Shown one piece after another: positions 1 through 8,103 of a DNA stretch of 64,000 bases. This stretch comes from Roseisalinus antarcticus (GTDB lineage Bacteria; Pseudomonadota; Alphaproteobacteria; Rhodobacterales; Rhodobacteraceae), in assembly GCF_900172355.1 (NCBI RefSeq), contig NZ_FWFZ01000021.1, positions 1 through 64,000 on the forward strand. The letters are read 5' to 3'. Made by a program: the position numbers and the translations under genes. The notes under the pieces are model-generated. The model saw only the letters and a program-made list of their open reading frames with translations. It made no database searches and was not told where the DNA came from. The number at the start of each line of letters is the position of its first letter. Position 1 is the first letter of the stretch.

Positions 1-864
1 CCGCCCCAAAGCGTGTCGTCCTCGATCCCGCCCGAGATCTTGTCGTTGTCGTCGCCGCCCAGCAGGCTGTCGCGGCCGGCGTCCCCGGTGATGCTGTCGG
101 CGCCCTGCCCGCCCGCGATGCTGTCGTCGCCATCGCCGCCCACAGCCAGGTCGTCGTCGGCGCCGCCCTCGATGCGGTCGTCGTCATCGCCGCCCCAGAG
201 CCGGTCGGCCCCGTCGCCGCCGATCAGCCGGTCCTGGCCCACGCCGCCGAACAGCGTGTCGCGCCCGCCGTCCCCCTCCAGCCGGTCGTTGCCGTTGGCG
301 CCGGTGATCACGTCGTCGCCGGGCCCGCCCGTCACCGTGTCGGAAGAGCCGCCGCCGTCGATCACGTCGTCCCCGCTGCCGCCGTCGATCAGGTCGGTGC
401 CGCCCCCGCCCGACAGGGAATCCGCCCCGGATCCGCCCCAAAGCGTGTCGTCCTCGATCCCGCCCGAGATCTTGTCGTTGTCGTCGCCGCCCAGCAGGCT
501 GTCGCGGCCGGCGTCCCCGGTGATGCTGTCGGCGCCCTGCCCGCCCGCGATGCTGTCGTCGCCATCGCCGCCCACAGCCAGGTCGTCGTCGGCGCCGCCC
601 TCGATGCGGTCGTCGTCATCGCCGCCCCAGAGCCGGTCGGCCCCGTCGCCGCCGATCAGCCGGTCCTGGCCCACGCCGCCGAACAGCGTGTCGCGCCCGC
701 CGTCCCCCTCCAGCCGGTCGTTGCCGTTGGCGCCGGTGATCACGTCGTCGCCGGGCCCGCCCGTCACCGTGTCGGAAGAGCCGCCGCCGTCGATCACGTC
801 GTCCCCGCTGCCGCCGTCGATCAGGTCGGTGCCGCCCCCGCCCGACAGGGAATCCGCCCCGGAT
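1..864. repeat. Perfect 432-bp tandem duplication inside the RTX gene
   Basis: Bases 1-432 are repeated at 433-864 and then diverge after a few bases. The unit equals 144 codons, or sixteen nonapeptides, so the reading frame is kept. The absence of visible differences points to recent duplication or ongoing homogenisation. Further copies may lie left of the window. Confidence 0.9.
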
Positions 865-2453
865 CCGCCCGAAATAGAGTCTGCGCCGCCAGCCCCCGAC
901 AGGGTATCGACCCCCCATGTGCCGGTCAGCGTATCGGCCCCGGGCCCGCCGGTCTTCGTCAGGCTGGGCGGGCCGAAGGTGCGCTGCGGCGCGCCCGCGA
1001 TCAGCGCCTCGGTGACCTCGCTCCGGCTCAGCCGCCCGGTGACCGAGCGCAGCTCGATCTCGTCGCCGTCCCAGCTGACCAGCGCCCCCCAGGAGGTCGA
1101 CGTGACCTCCAGCAGCCCCGGTGTGTAGATATAGGGCAGGCCCGACAGGTCGATCCGGTCGGCGCGGTGGTCGAAATCCTTGATCACGTCGCGGGCCTTG
1201 TCGCCCTCCAGCACGAAGATGTCCGCGCCCGCCCCGCCGGTCATGGTGTCGGCGCCTCCGCGGTCGAACAGGATGTCGTCGCCCGCCCCGCCGCGCAGGT
1301 CGTCGTCCCCCGTCCCGCCCGAGATCATGTCGTCCCGCGCCCCGCCGCCCAGGGTCTGGCCGCCGTTGCCGGCCTTGCGGGTGACGCCCTGGCCGGAGAG
1401 GTCCCAGGTCATCTGGGTCAGCCCGCGCTCGGCGCCCGAGGCGGCGAAGACCTGCAGCTCGTCGCCCACCACCGCGGCGGCCACCGCCTCGACCCCGGCC
1501 AGCGACCGGGTGGTGGTGTCCTCGACCGCGTCGAGGTGGAACAGCCGCCCGCCCGGCAGCACCGTGAACAGCGACACGCCCAGGTCGCCACCCCCCGCCA
1601 CGACAAAGGCGCGGCCGTCGTGATGGGCGACTGCAAGGCTCTGTACCTGCGCGAAACGGGTGGCGAGCGTGTCCATCACGTGGTCCGCCGGGGTCAACTC
1701 GCCACTGGCCGAGAGCCGCATCAGCGTCAGTGCGCCGCTGCCGCCCGCGGCCGAGGCCAGCACCACGAAGGTCTCGCCGCCGACCTCGGCCACCGCGAGG
1801 TCGGTGGGCGCCATGATGCCCAGCCCGCTGGCGGCCGAGACGCTGCCGGTCACCTCGGCGCCGGCATTGGTGACCTTCCAGGCGGTGACGCCGTATTCCA
1901 TCGAGCAGGCGCCGATCAGGAACTTGGCGCCGCCAAGCTCGGCCGTCTCCAGCGCCGACAGGCGGCGGGCATGGCTGTCGGAAGTGTCGGCGATCAGCCC
2001 GTCATGGGCAAAGCCCGACCCGGTCACGTCATAGCGCCGCAGCCCGCCCGCATCGGCCGCCAGAAAGACGTCGCCGGCGATCTCGACCCCGTCGGCCAGG
2101 CGCCTGGAGGCGGTGCCCGAGACGCTCTGTTGCGCCGGGCCAGAGACGGTCGCGTCGGCACTGGCCTCGACCACCATCAGCCGGCCGGCATCGTTGCGCC
2201 CGACGATCAGCTTGTCGCCGCACCAGACCAGCCGCTCGGCCGCGCCCAGGGTCCAGCCCTCGGCATAGACGATCGTGTCGGCGGTCACCGCCTTGGCGCC
2301 GTCCGACAGGCGGAACCCGGCGAGGCCGCCGAACCGGCCCGATGTGGCGAAGAGCTGGATCTCGCCGCCCAGGGTCGCGACGCTCAGGTCGGTCACCCCG
2401 TAATCGATCAGATCATTGCCGGTGCGGACGATACCGCGAACGGTAAGCCCCAT
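1..2453 (-). CDS. RTX (calcium-binding nonapeptide repeat) protein, C-terminal part missing
   Basis: This gene starts at the ATG at 2453 and stays open to the left edge, so its C-terminus is outside the window. About the first 360 residues lack glycine-aspartate repeats and contain recurring short beta-strand-like segments, suggesting a beta-propeller-like domain. A first RTX block (GGTGDD type) lies near residues 365-385, followed by a DxF-type segment (VIKDFDHRADRIDL) near 410-425 and a long second RTX array from about residue 505. The array contains two identical 432-bp units in tandem (1-432 and 433-864). Such repeats bind calcium after type I secretion. No signal peptide is visible. The role is unknown; an adhesin or matrix protein is plausible from the polysaccharide context. 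The long plus-strand reading frames here are shadows of the repeats. Confidence 0.88.
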   Translation of the reverse strand, partial: MGLTVRGIVRTGNDLIDYGVTDLSVATLGGEIQLFATSGRFGGLAGFRLSDGAKAVTADTIVYAEGWTLGAAERLVWCGDKLIVGRNDAGRLMVVEASADATVSGPAQQSVSGTASRRLADGVEIAGDVFLAADAGGLRRYDVTGSGFAHDGLIADTSDSHARRLSALETAELGGAKFLIGACSMEYGVTAWKVTNAGAEVTGSVSAASGLGIMAPTDLAVAEVGGETFVVLASAAGGSGALTLMRLSASGELTPADHVMDTLATRFAQVQSLAVAHHDGRAFVVAGGGDLGVSLFTVLPGGRLFHLDAVEDTTTRSLAGVEAVAAAVVGDELQVFAASGAERGLTQMTWDLSGQGVTRKAGNGGQTLGGGARDDMISGGTGDDDLRGGAGDDILFDRGGADTMTGGAGADIFVLEGDKARDVIKDFDHRADRIDLSGLPYIYTPGLLEVTSTSWGALVSWDGDEIELRSVTGRLSRSEVTEALIAGAPQRTFGPPSLTKTGGPGADTLTGTWGVDTLSGAGGADSISGGSGADSLSGGGGTDLIDGGSGDDVIDGGGSSDTVTGGPGDDVITGANGNDRLEGDGGRDTLFGGVGQDRLIGGDGADRLWGGDDDDRIEGGADDDLAVGGDGDDSIAGGQGADSITGDAGRDSLLGGDDNDKISGGIEDDTLWGGSGADSLSGGGGTDLIDGGSGDDVIDGGGSSDTVTGGPGDDVITGANGNDRLEGDGGRDTLFGGVGQDRLIGGDGADRLWGGDDDDRIEGGADDDLAVGGDGDDSIAGGQGADSITGDAGRDSLLGGDDNDKISGGIEDDTLWG

Positions 2454-2741
2454 TTCCCAAACCCCCATCCGAGACATGACGGAGGCAGGCTGGGAAGGCC
2501 GCGCGGCGCGGAGCGGCCGGGCATTGCGGCAGAAGGGCGACCTTTGTCGACAATCCTAGGGGATCGGCCGCTTTGTGGCGGCCTGCGGACGGGATGGGGG
2601 CGCCCGCGGGCCCGGAGCGGGCGGAAATGCGGCGAAATCGTGGCAGCCGGGGTGGCGCAGCGCACACCCCGGCATCCGCGCCCCGGCCGGGCGGGGACGA
2701 TTCGGCGGTCATGTCCGAGAGCTCAGGTCAGAGGGGCCCGG

Positions 2742-3401
2742 TCAGGCCGCGAGGTTGATCGCCTCGTGCCGGGCGATGGCCTCATCGAGGTCCTCGTAAT
2801 ATTCCAGCCGCCCGTCGTTGAGCACGATGCCGGTGTCGCAGAACTGCTTCACCTGGCGCATCTGGTGCGACACCATGATGGCGCTGGCATCCTTCACCCG
2901 CTCGCGGAAGATCGCCTTGCTCTTGCGGTTGAAATTGGCGTCGCCCACCGCCGTCACCTCGTCGATCAGGTAGGTGTCGAACTTCACCCCCATCGACAGC
3001 CCGAAGATCAGCCGCGCCTTCATCCCCGCCGAGTAGCTGCGCACCGGCATGTTGAAATGCTGGCCGATCTCGGCGAAATTCTCGACGAAGGCGATCAGCT
3101 GGTCGCTGTCCACCCCGTAGACCCGGGCGACGAAGCGGACGTTCTGCGCGCCCGTCAGCTCGCGGTGGAACGAGCCGCCGAACCCCACCGGCCAGGAGAT
3201 CGTGCCGTCGGTCACCACCCGGCCGGTATCGGGCGCCAGCGTGCCGGCGATGATCTGCAACAGGGTCGATTTGCCCGCCCCGTTGCGTCCCAGCAGGCCC
3301 AGCGACTTGCCGGTGGGCAGCTCCAGGTTCAGGTTGTCGATCACCAGCTTGCGGTGACCGCGGATCCAGAAGCTCTTGGAGAGGTTCTCGAAGCGGATCA
3401 T
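2742..3401 (-). CDS. Capsule/exopolysaccharide ABC exporter, ATP-binding subunit (KpsT-like)
   Basis: A 219-residue cytoplasmic ATPase that would power export of a polysaccharide across the inner membrane. Walker A (GRNGAGKST) is at residues 38-46, the ABC signature (SYSAGMKAR) at about 122-130, Walker B (TYLIDE) near 143-148 and the switch histidine at 179. The short length without a C-terminal carbohydrate-binding extension fits the KpsT/BexA/CtrD class rather than Wzt. It lies 9 bp downstream of the KpsE-like gene on the same strand and is divergent from the permease, so the three form a split exporter locus. I am confident of the family; the substrate is unknown. Confidence 0.93.
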   Translation of the reverse strand: MIRFENLSKSFWIRGHRKLVIDNLNLELPTGKSLGLLGRNGAGKSTLLQIIAGTLAPDTGRVVTDGTISWPVGFGGSFHRELTGAQNVRFVARVYGVDSDQLIAFVENFAEIGQHFNMPVRSYSAGMKARLIFGLSMGVKFDTYLIDEVTAVGDANFNRKSKAIFRERVKDASAIMVSHQMRQVKQFCDTGIVLNDGRLEYYEDLDEAIARHEAINLAA

Positions 3402-3410
3402 GGGCGGCCC

Positions 3411-4922
3411 TCAGCGACTGTCGCGGATCGAGTAATAGACCAGGGAGACGATCGCCCAGGACAGGAACAAAAACAGCGCGGCCAGCCCCATCAGCACCAG
3501 GCGGCGGGGGTATTCCGCGCTCTGGGGCAGGGTCGGCTCTATGTAGGCGGCCAGATAGCGGGTCTGGCGCGTCACATCGGCCCGTGCGCTGTCAAGCGCG
3601 GCGCGCGCGGCGCGATAGCTCTCCTCGGCGAATTCCCGGTCCACGGCGAGGCTTTCGTATTCCGCCAGCAGCCGGGGGTAATCCTCGCTGACCACCGAGC
3701 TTTCGCGCTCTTCGTCGATCCGGGCGCGGATCGCGTCGATCCGGCTCTGGGCCTGGGCGACGCGGGGGTCGGTGCCGCCGGCGCCCTGCAACAGCAGGTC
3801 GTAGTCGATCAGCGCCTGGGCGAGCTGCTGTTGCAGCACGTTGATCAGGCTTTCCTGGCCGCGGCCATAGGTTTCGGGGTCGACGATCTGGGTGCGGGTG
3901 CGGAACAGCACCAGCGCCTCGCGGGCGTCGCGCAGGCGCGACTCAGCATCGGCCAGATCGTCCTGGGCATAGCGCAGGGTGTCGGACCGGGCGGTGGCAT
4001 TGAGGTCGTTGATCAGCGCCTGGCTTTCCTCGACGATGGCGCGGGCGATGGTCCGGGCCTGCTCGGCTTCGAAGGCCAGCACCCGCAGCTCCATCAGCCC
4101 GGTGGCGGAATCGTAGGACAGCTGCACCACCCGGGACCAGTAATTGGTCAGGTCCTCGATCGTGGCATCGGGGTTGAGCGCGAAGATCGGATCCTTGTCA
4201 TAGGGGACCGAGTAATGGCCGACCAGGTCGACCCGCTCGTCGATCCGGCTGACCAGGCTCTGACTCTGGATGAACTCGTAAAGCACGTCGCTGTCCGAGG
4301 ACCCGCCGCCGCCGCCGAGCCCGCCCAGAAGCGGGGTCAGCAGCTCGGTGGCCGAGGTGCCCTCTTCCTTGCGGACGGTGAAGCCGACGATCGAGGCGTA
4401 TTGGTCCTCCGAGCGGAACTCCAGATACCAGCCCGCCGCGGTCAGCGGGGCCACCACCATCAGCACGAAGACCAGCGCGAGGCCCCAGTGCCGCTTGCGC
4501 ATGACCGCGGGCTGCGCCACCGGCGCGACCTCGATGACCTGGACGGTCTCGGCCTGTTTTGCGGGTTTCTTGCGCGGAGGCTCGCCGCCCTCGCCCTTGT
4601 TGGCGGGGCCGGGGCCGGGTTTCTTGTCGGCGGGCTTCTTGTCGGCGGGTTTTCCGGGCGCGGGTTTTCCGGGCCCGGGGGTGGCGTCGGCCTTGTTGGC
4701 GGGGCGGTCGCCGGCCTCGGCTTTCGGGGCCTGCGGTTTCGCAGTGTCCGCCTTCCCAGTGTCCGGCTGTGCCGTGCCCTGCCGTGCCGCGTCCGCTGTC
4801 GCGGTGTCCTGCGCGCCGGCCCGCGGCGCGGTATCTGCCTGGTCAGCGGGCGCCGTGGCTCCGGGCTCCGCCACATCGATGACGCTCAGTCGTCGTCCAT
4901 CGCCCAACCTGTTATCCGCCAA
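3411..4922 (-). CDS. Capsule polysaccharide export inner-membrane protein (KpsE/CtrB-like, PCP family)
   Basis: A 503-residue protein of the polysaccharide co-polymerase type. It has an unusually long N-terminal cytoplasmic region (about residues 20-140) rich in Ala, Pro, Lys, Asp and Thr. Transmembrane segment 1 is at about 147-166. A mostly helical periplasmic domain with coiled-coil character follows, and a second transmembrane segment lies near 475-497. KpsE/BexC/CtrB proteins bridge the KpsMT transporter to an outer-membrane channel. The chosen start is TTG at 4922, because a GAGG ribosome-binding site sits about 8 bases upstream and no ATG gives the full N-terminus. The low-complexity leader is lineage-specific and may vary in length. 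Confidence 0.9.
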   Translation of the reverse strand: MADNRLGDGRRLSVIDVAEPGATAPADQADTAPRAGAQDTATADAARQGTAQPDTGKADTAKPQAPKAEAGDRPANKADATPGPGKPAPGKPADKKPADKKPGPGPANKGEGGEPPRKKPAKQAETVQVIEVAPVAQPAVMRKRHWGLALVFVLMVVAPLTAAGWYLEFRSEDQYASIVGFTVRKEEGTSATELLTPLLGGLGGGGGSSDSDVLYEFIQSQSLVSRIDERVDLVGHYSVPYDKDPIFALNPDATIEDLTNYWSRVVQLSYDSATGLMELRVLAFEAEQARTIARAIVEESQALINDLNATARSDTLRYAQDDLADAESRLRDAREALVLFRTRTQIVDPETYGRGQESLINVLQQQLAQALIDYDLLLQGAGGTDPRVAQAQSRIDAIRARIDEERESSVVSEDYPRLLAEYESLAVDREFAEESYRAARAALDSARADVTRQTRYLAAYIEPTLPQSAEYPRRLVLMGLAALFLFLSWAIVSLVYYSIRDSR

Positions 4923-5014
4923 CGGCGTGCCTCGCTTGACCTGATTGATCTTTGTCCATCACCTCTACATAGTTGCAGCCTGAATTTCCAGCGCGCCGGA
5001 GCCGCAGCCCTGCC
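4923..5014. promoter_or_regulatory. Divergent promoter region between kpsE-like and kpsM-like genes
   Basis: A 92-bp gap separates the two divergent exporter genes and must carry both transcription starts if each half is independently transcribed. A TTGACC hexamer at 4936-4941 resembles a -35 element on the plus strand, but I see no well-placed -10. The assignment rests mainly on gene orientation. Confidence 0.4.
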
Positions 5015-5842
5015 ATGACAGACACCGCGCAGACGCCCCTGCCCGCCCCCCAGACCCCGCGCCGGCAAAGCAACTGGATCGTGGTCTCGCTGCGCACGAT
5101 CATCGCGCTCATCCTGCGCGAGATGTCGACCCGCTATGGTCGCTCTCCGGGGGGCTATGTCTGGGCCATCCTGGAGCCGATGGGGATGATCGTCATCCTC
5201 GCCTACGGCTTTTCGCTGCTGATGCGGACGCCGGCGCTCGGGACCAGCTTCCTGCTGTTCTACGCGGCGGGCTTTCTGCCGTTCAACTTCTTCCAGACCA
5301 CCAGCAAGCTGGTCGGCAGCGCGCTGAAATTCTCGCGCCCGCTGCTGAGCTATCCGGCGGTCAGCTGGATCGACGCGGTGATCGGGCGGTTCGCGCTCAA
5401 CCTGCTGACCAGCATGCTGGTGTTCTACATCCTGATCACCGGCATCCTGACCCTGACCGACGCGCGGGCCACGATCTCGGTCGGGCCGATCCTGCTGTCC
5501 TACGCGCTGATGGGGCTGCTGGGCCTCGGCATCGGCATGGTCAACTGCGTGATTTCAGGCTTCATTCCGGTCTGGGATTCGGTCTGGTCGATCATCACCC
5601 GGCCGCTGTTCCTGGCCTCGGGCGTGATCCTGATCTACGAAGAACTGCCCCAGTTCGCCCAGCAGGTCCTGTGGTGGAACCCGCTGATGCACCTGACGGG
5701 GATGATGCGCACCGGATTCTATCCGATGTATCAGCCGGAATATATCTCTGTCGAATACGTGCTGATGGTGGGGATGCCGCTGCTGTTCTTCGGGCTGGTC
5801 TTCATGCAGCGCTATCACAAGGACATCCTCAGCAAGACCTGA
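5015..5842 (+). CDS. Polysaccharide ABC exporter permease (KpsM-like, ABC-2 family)
   Basis: A 275-residue integral membrane protein with about six hydrophobic segments. It has the ABC-2 capsule-export pattern: an N-terminal cytoplasmic helix with REMSTRYGRSPGGY, then WAILEP, and a late WWNPLMHLTGMMRTGFYP segment. With the KpsT-like ATPase it would form the inner-membrane pump for lipid-linked or nascent polysaccharide. The reading frame extends upstream to a TTG at 4973, but the ATG at 5015 begins at the usual family position, so I used it. The permease is divergent from its ATPase and KpsE partners. Confidence 0.93.
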   Translation: MTDTAQTPLPAPQTPRRQSNWIVVSLRTIIALILREMSTRYGRSPGGYVWAILEPMGMIVILAYGFSLLMRTPALGTSFLLFYAAGFLPFNFFQTTSKLVGSALKFSRPLLSYPAVSWIDAVIGRFALNLLTSMLVFYILITGILTLTDARATISVGPILLSYALMGLLGLGIGMVNCVISGFIPVWDSVWSIITRPLFLASGVILIYEELPQFAQQVLWWNPLMHLTGMMRTGFYPMYQPEYISVEYVLMVGMPLLFFGLVFMQRYHKDILSKT

Positions 5843-5881
5843 GGGGGGTAGGCTAGAGCCGCGTCACAGCCTCATGCGGCC

Positions 5882-6835
5882 TCAGAGCCGCACCACCACC
5901 TCGTGCGGCAGCGACAGGTCGCGCCGCAGCCCGTCGCGCACCGCCCGCCGCAGGATCCTCCGGTAGGCGGCGCGGTCGGCCCCGTAGCGCAGGCCCATCC
6001 GCCACCAACGCGGCAGGATCAGCGCCAGCGCCGGCCAGAAGAACAGCGGCCCCGCCGCCCGGCGATAGGCCAGAAGCAGGTTGCGGTGATAGTAATAGGC
6101 CTTCCACAGGGGGCGGAACGCCTGGCTTTCGGGATCGAAAGTCGCGCAATCGTGTTCGAAGCGCAGCGCCGGGTCGAAAGCCATCCGCATCCCCCGCGCG
6201 GTCAGCCCCAGGGTATAGATCACGTCGTCGCCATAGACGAAGAGCCGCCCGTCGGGCAGCCCGCCCACCTTCACCGCCCGCCGCGACAGGAACAGCCCGA
6301 CGAAGGACCCGCCGTCGATCGGGGTGGGCGCGGGCGCGTCATAGGCCGCGGTGGGCAGATGAAACCCGGCCCGGCCGCGGCGCAGGGTCCGCAGGAAGGC
6401 CCGCACATGCCAGAACGGGTTCACCCAGGGCCGGTTCATCTCGCAAAGCCCGCCGCCGGGGTAATAGACCGCCGCGGCCCAGCCGTCGCGGCGCGCGCGG
6501 TCGCCGGCCCGGAACCGGGCGAGCGCCTCGGGCTCGGGATGGGCGTCGTCGTCCATCAGCAGCATCCAGTCGGGGTCGAGCCGGTCGCGGGCATGGGCCA
6601 GCCCGGCCTCGAAGCCGCCGGCGCCGCCGCTGTTGACCTCCAGCCGCAGCACGGCCAGCCGCGGATCCTCCAGCCCGGCCAGCCAGGCGGCGGTCCCGTC
6701 ATCGGAGGCGTTGTCGACCACGACCAGGTGCGCCAGATCTTCGGACGGCGACGACAGCAGCCGGGTCACGGTCGCCGTCAGCTTCTCCAGCCGGTTGTAA
6801 GTCACGACGATCGCCGCGACGCGCCCTGCACCCAT
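5882..6835 (-). CDS. Glycosyltransferase family 2, GlfT2/galactofuranosyltransferase-like
   Basis: A 317-residue GT-A glycosyltransferase. The N-terminus has the GT2 pattern VAAIVVTYNR, a VVVDNASDDGT block near residue 40 and a metal-binding region with the motif LLMDDDAHPEP near residue 95. The GGAGGF segment and FVYGDD motif resemble galactofuranosyl- and rhamnosyl-type GT2 enzymes, and a UDP-galactopyranose mutase gene is present at 59443-60585. The start is the ATG at 6835, because a GGGGAA ribosome-binding site lies just upstream; the frame continues to 6913 without a better signal. It is convergent with the permease gene. The exact acceptor and donor are inferred, not shown. Confidence 0.85.
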   Translation of the reverse strand: MGAGRVAAIVVTYNRLEKLTATVTRLLSSPSEDLAHLVVVDNASDDGTAAWLAGLEDPRLAVLRLEVNSGGAGGFEAGLAHARDRLDPDWMLLMDDDAHPEPEALARFRAGDRARRDGWAAAVYYPGGGLCEMNRPWVNPFWHVRAFLRTLRRGRAGFHLPTAAYDAPAPTPIDGGSFVGLFLSRRAVKVGGLPDGRLFVYGDDVIYTLGLTARGMRMAFDPALRFEHDCATFDPESQAFRPLWKAYYYHRNLLLAYRRAAGPLFFWPALALILPRWWRMGLRYGADRAAYRRILRRAVRDGLRRDLSLPHEVVVRL

Positions 6836-6900
6836 CTGCTTTCCCCAAAAAGCTCGTGCCCAAAGGCCACGGATCGGCGCCACTGTCAAACAGGCGCGGG

Positions 6901-6973
6901 GTTTCAAAGGCACGGGGCAAGTCGCTGTTTCGGAAATGAAACATCCCGCCCCGTTTCGCGCGCGAAACGGGGC
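6901..6973. other. Candidate parS centromere: GTTTC-N6-GAAAC inverted repeats at 26-bp spacing
   Basis: Bases 6948-6973 form a perfect 26-bp palindrome whose core (6953-6968) is GTTTC-N6-GAAAC and also fits the GTT-N4-GC-N4-AAC pattern of RepABC-type parS sites. A second GTTTC-N6-GAAAC lies at 6927-6942, exactly 26 bp away. A lone GTTTC half-site at 6901 keeps the same phase. The cluster sits about 30 bp beyond the parB stop codon, a usual parS location. A terminator is less likely because the palindrome has no loop and no T-run. Confidence 0.65.
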
Positions 6974-7002
6974 AGACGGGGCCGGGGCGGGTTGCGGGCG
7001 GA

Positions 7003-8031
7003 TCAGGCCCCGGGGGCGCCGAAAGCCTTCAGCAGCCGGGTGCGGAAGGCATCCGTCACCCCCGGACCGTAGAGCGTGACACTGCCGTCGGCGGCCACCC
7101 GCAGCCGCACCTCGCGGGCGAGGGTGCAGGTCTGGCCCGGCGCGACCCGGGGCAGGGCGGGCGCCTCGGCGGGGGCGCCGCGCCGGGACCCGCCCGCCAG
7201 CAGCCTGGACAGCACCGCCTGTTCGGCGGCCGCATCGGGGCGCGGCGCGGCGGCCAGGGCCTCGGCCGCGCGGGCGGCAAGGCCCGGCTCTTCGGTCAGG
7301 GCCTTCGACAGCTGCAGGCCCAGCCGCTCGCCGATGGCCTGGGGAAAGCGAAGCGCGCCGTCCAGCCCGGCCACGATCGGCAGGAACGACTTGATCTTCG
7401 ACCGCCGCGGCCGCGAGGCGCTGGCAAAGAGCGTCTGCAGCGCCGCGGTGTCATCGGCGAACACCCCCTGTTCCACGGCGCGGGCGGCGATGCGGGCGCG
7501 CTCGTAATAGCTCAGCCCGACGCGGATCTCGTTCTCCTCGACCATCGCGCGATAGGCGTCCGAGGCCTCCTCCGGCCGGCGCAACAGCGCAAGAACAGAG
7601 CCGAATTGCACGGCCCCGGTCTCGTCCCGCAGCGCGCTCAGCGCCTGCAGACGGCGCCAACCCGAGATCAGGCCATAGCGCTTTTCGCCGCCCGGGGTCT
7701 CGGCCACCTCGATCGGGGTCTGCTGGCCGCGGGCGCGGAGGCTTTCGACCAGCGCGCGGGTCTCGTCGGCCTCCACCGCGATGCGGTCGCGCACCAGATA
7801 GCCCGCGTCGATCTGCTCCAGCGGGATCGACAGCACCAGGCGGCCCTCGGCGCGGGCCTGCTCCATGCTTTGCGACAGCTCCGCCAGCGCCGCCGAGGCC
7901 GAGGCCTCGCCCGCAACGGAGGCGATCGGCGGGGCGGACAGACCGAAGGCTTTCGTCTCCAGCCCGGCAGGCCCCGGGGCTGCGCCGAAGACGTCGGAGC
8001 GGGCGGGGGTCAGGCGTTTGCGCTTGGCCAT
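7003..8031 (-). CDS. parB: Plasmid partitioning protein ParB
   Basis: A 342-residue centromere-binding protein of the ParB/Spo0J family. The ParB N-terminal core occupies about residues 65-155, including LVRDRI, a box II-like LISGWRRLQAL segment near residue 118 and MVEENEIRVGLSYYERA, followed by a helix-turn-helix region near 180-215. The C-terminal third is Ala-rich with a final beta-rich patch. It follows parA on the same strand, separated by about 70 bp, and a parS-like palindrome lies just past its stop. ParB would load on that site and partner with ParA in plasmid segregation. The start at 8031 is the first ATG and gives the usual basic N-terminus. Confidence 0.92.
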   Translation of the reverse strand: MAKRKRLTPARSDVFGAAPGPAGLETKAFGLSAPPIASVAGEASASAALAELSQSMEQARAEGRLVLSIPLEQIDAGYLVRDRIAVEADETRALVESLRARGQQTPIEVAETPGGEKRYGLISGWRRLQALSALRDETGAVQFGSVLALLRRPEEASDAYRAMVEENEIRVGLSYYERARIAARAVEQGVFADDTAALQTLFASASRPRRSKIKSFLPIVAGLDGALRFPQAIGERLGLQLSKALTEEPGLAARAAEALAAAPRPDAAAEQAVLSRLLAGGSRRGAPAEAPALPRVAPGQTCTLAREVRLRVAADGSVTLYGPGVTDAFRTRLLKAFGAPGA

Positions 8032-8103
8032 GATGTCTCTCCTCTCAGGCAGGCGGGGCAGGGTAGGGCGGATGGATTACCAGCGCCCTATGGCAGCGCC
8101 CGC

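Noticed and set aside
1167-5018. Very long plus-strand open frame (1283 codons) antisense to RTX and kps genes
   Set aside because: Its codons are the complement of well-supported minus-strand genes with clear motifs, and its translation is low-complexity with no family features. High GC content makes such antisense frames common.
6948-6973. Palindrome after parB as a Rho-independent terminator
   Set aside because: It has no loop and no T-run, and its core matches the parS pattern and is repeated 26 bp away.
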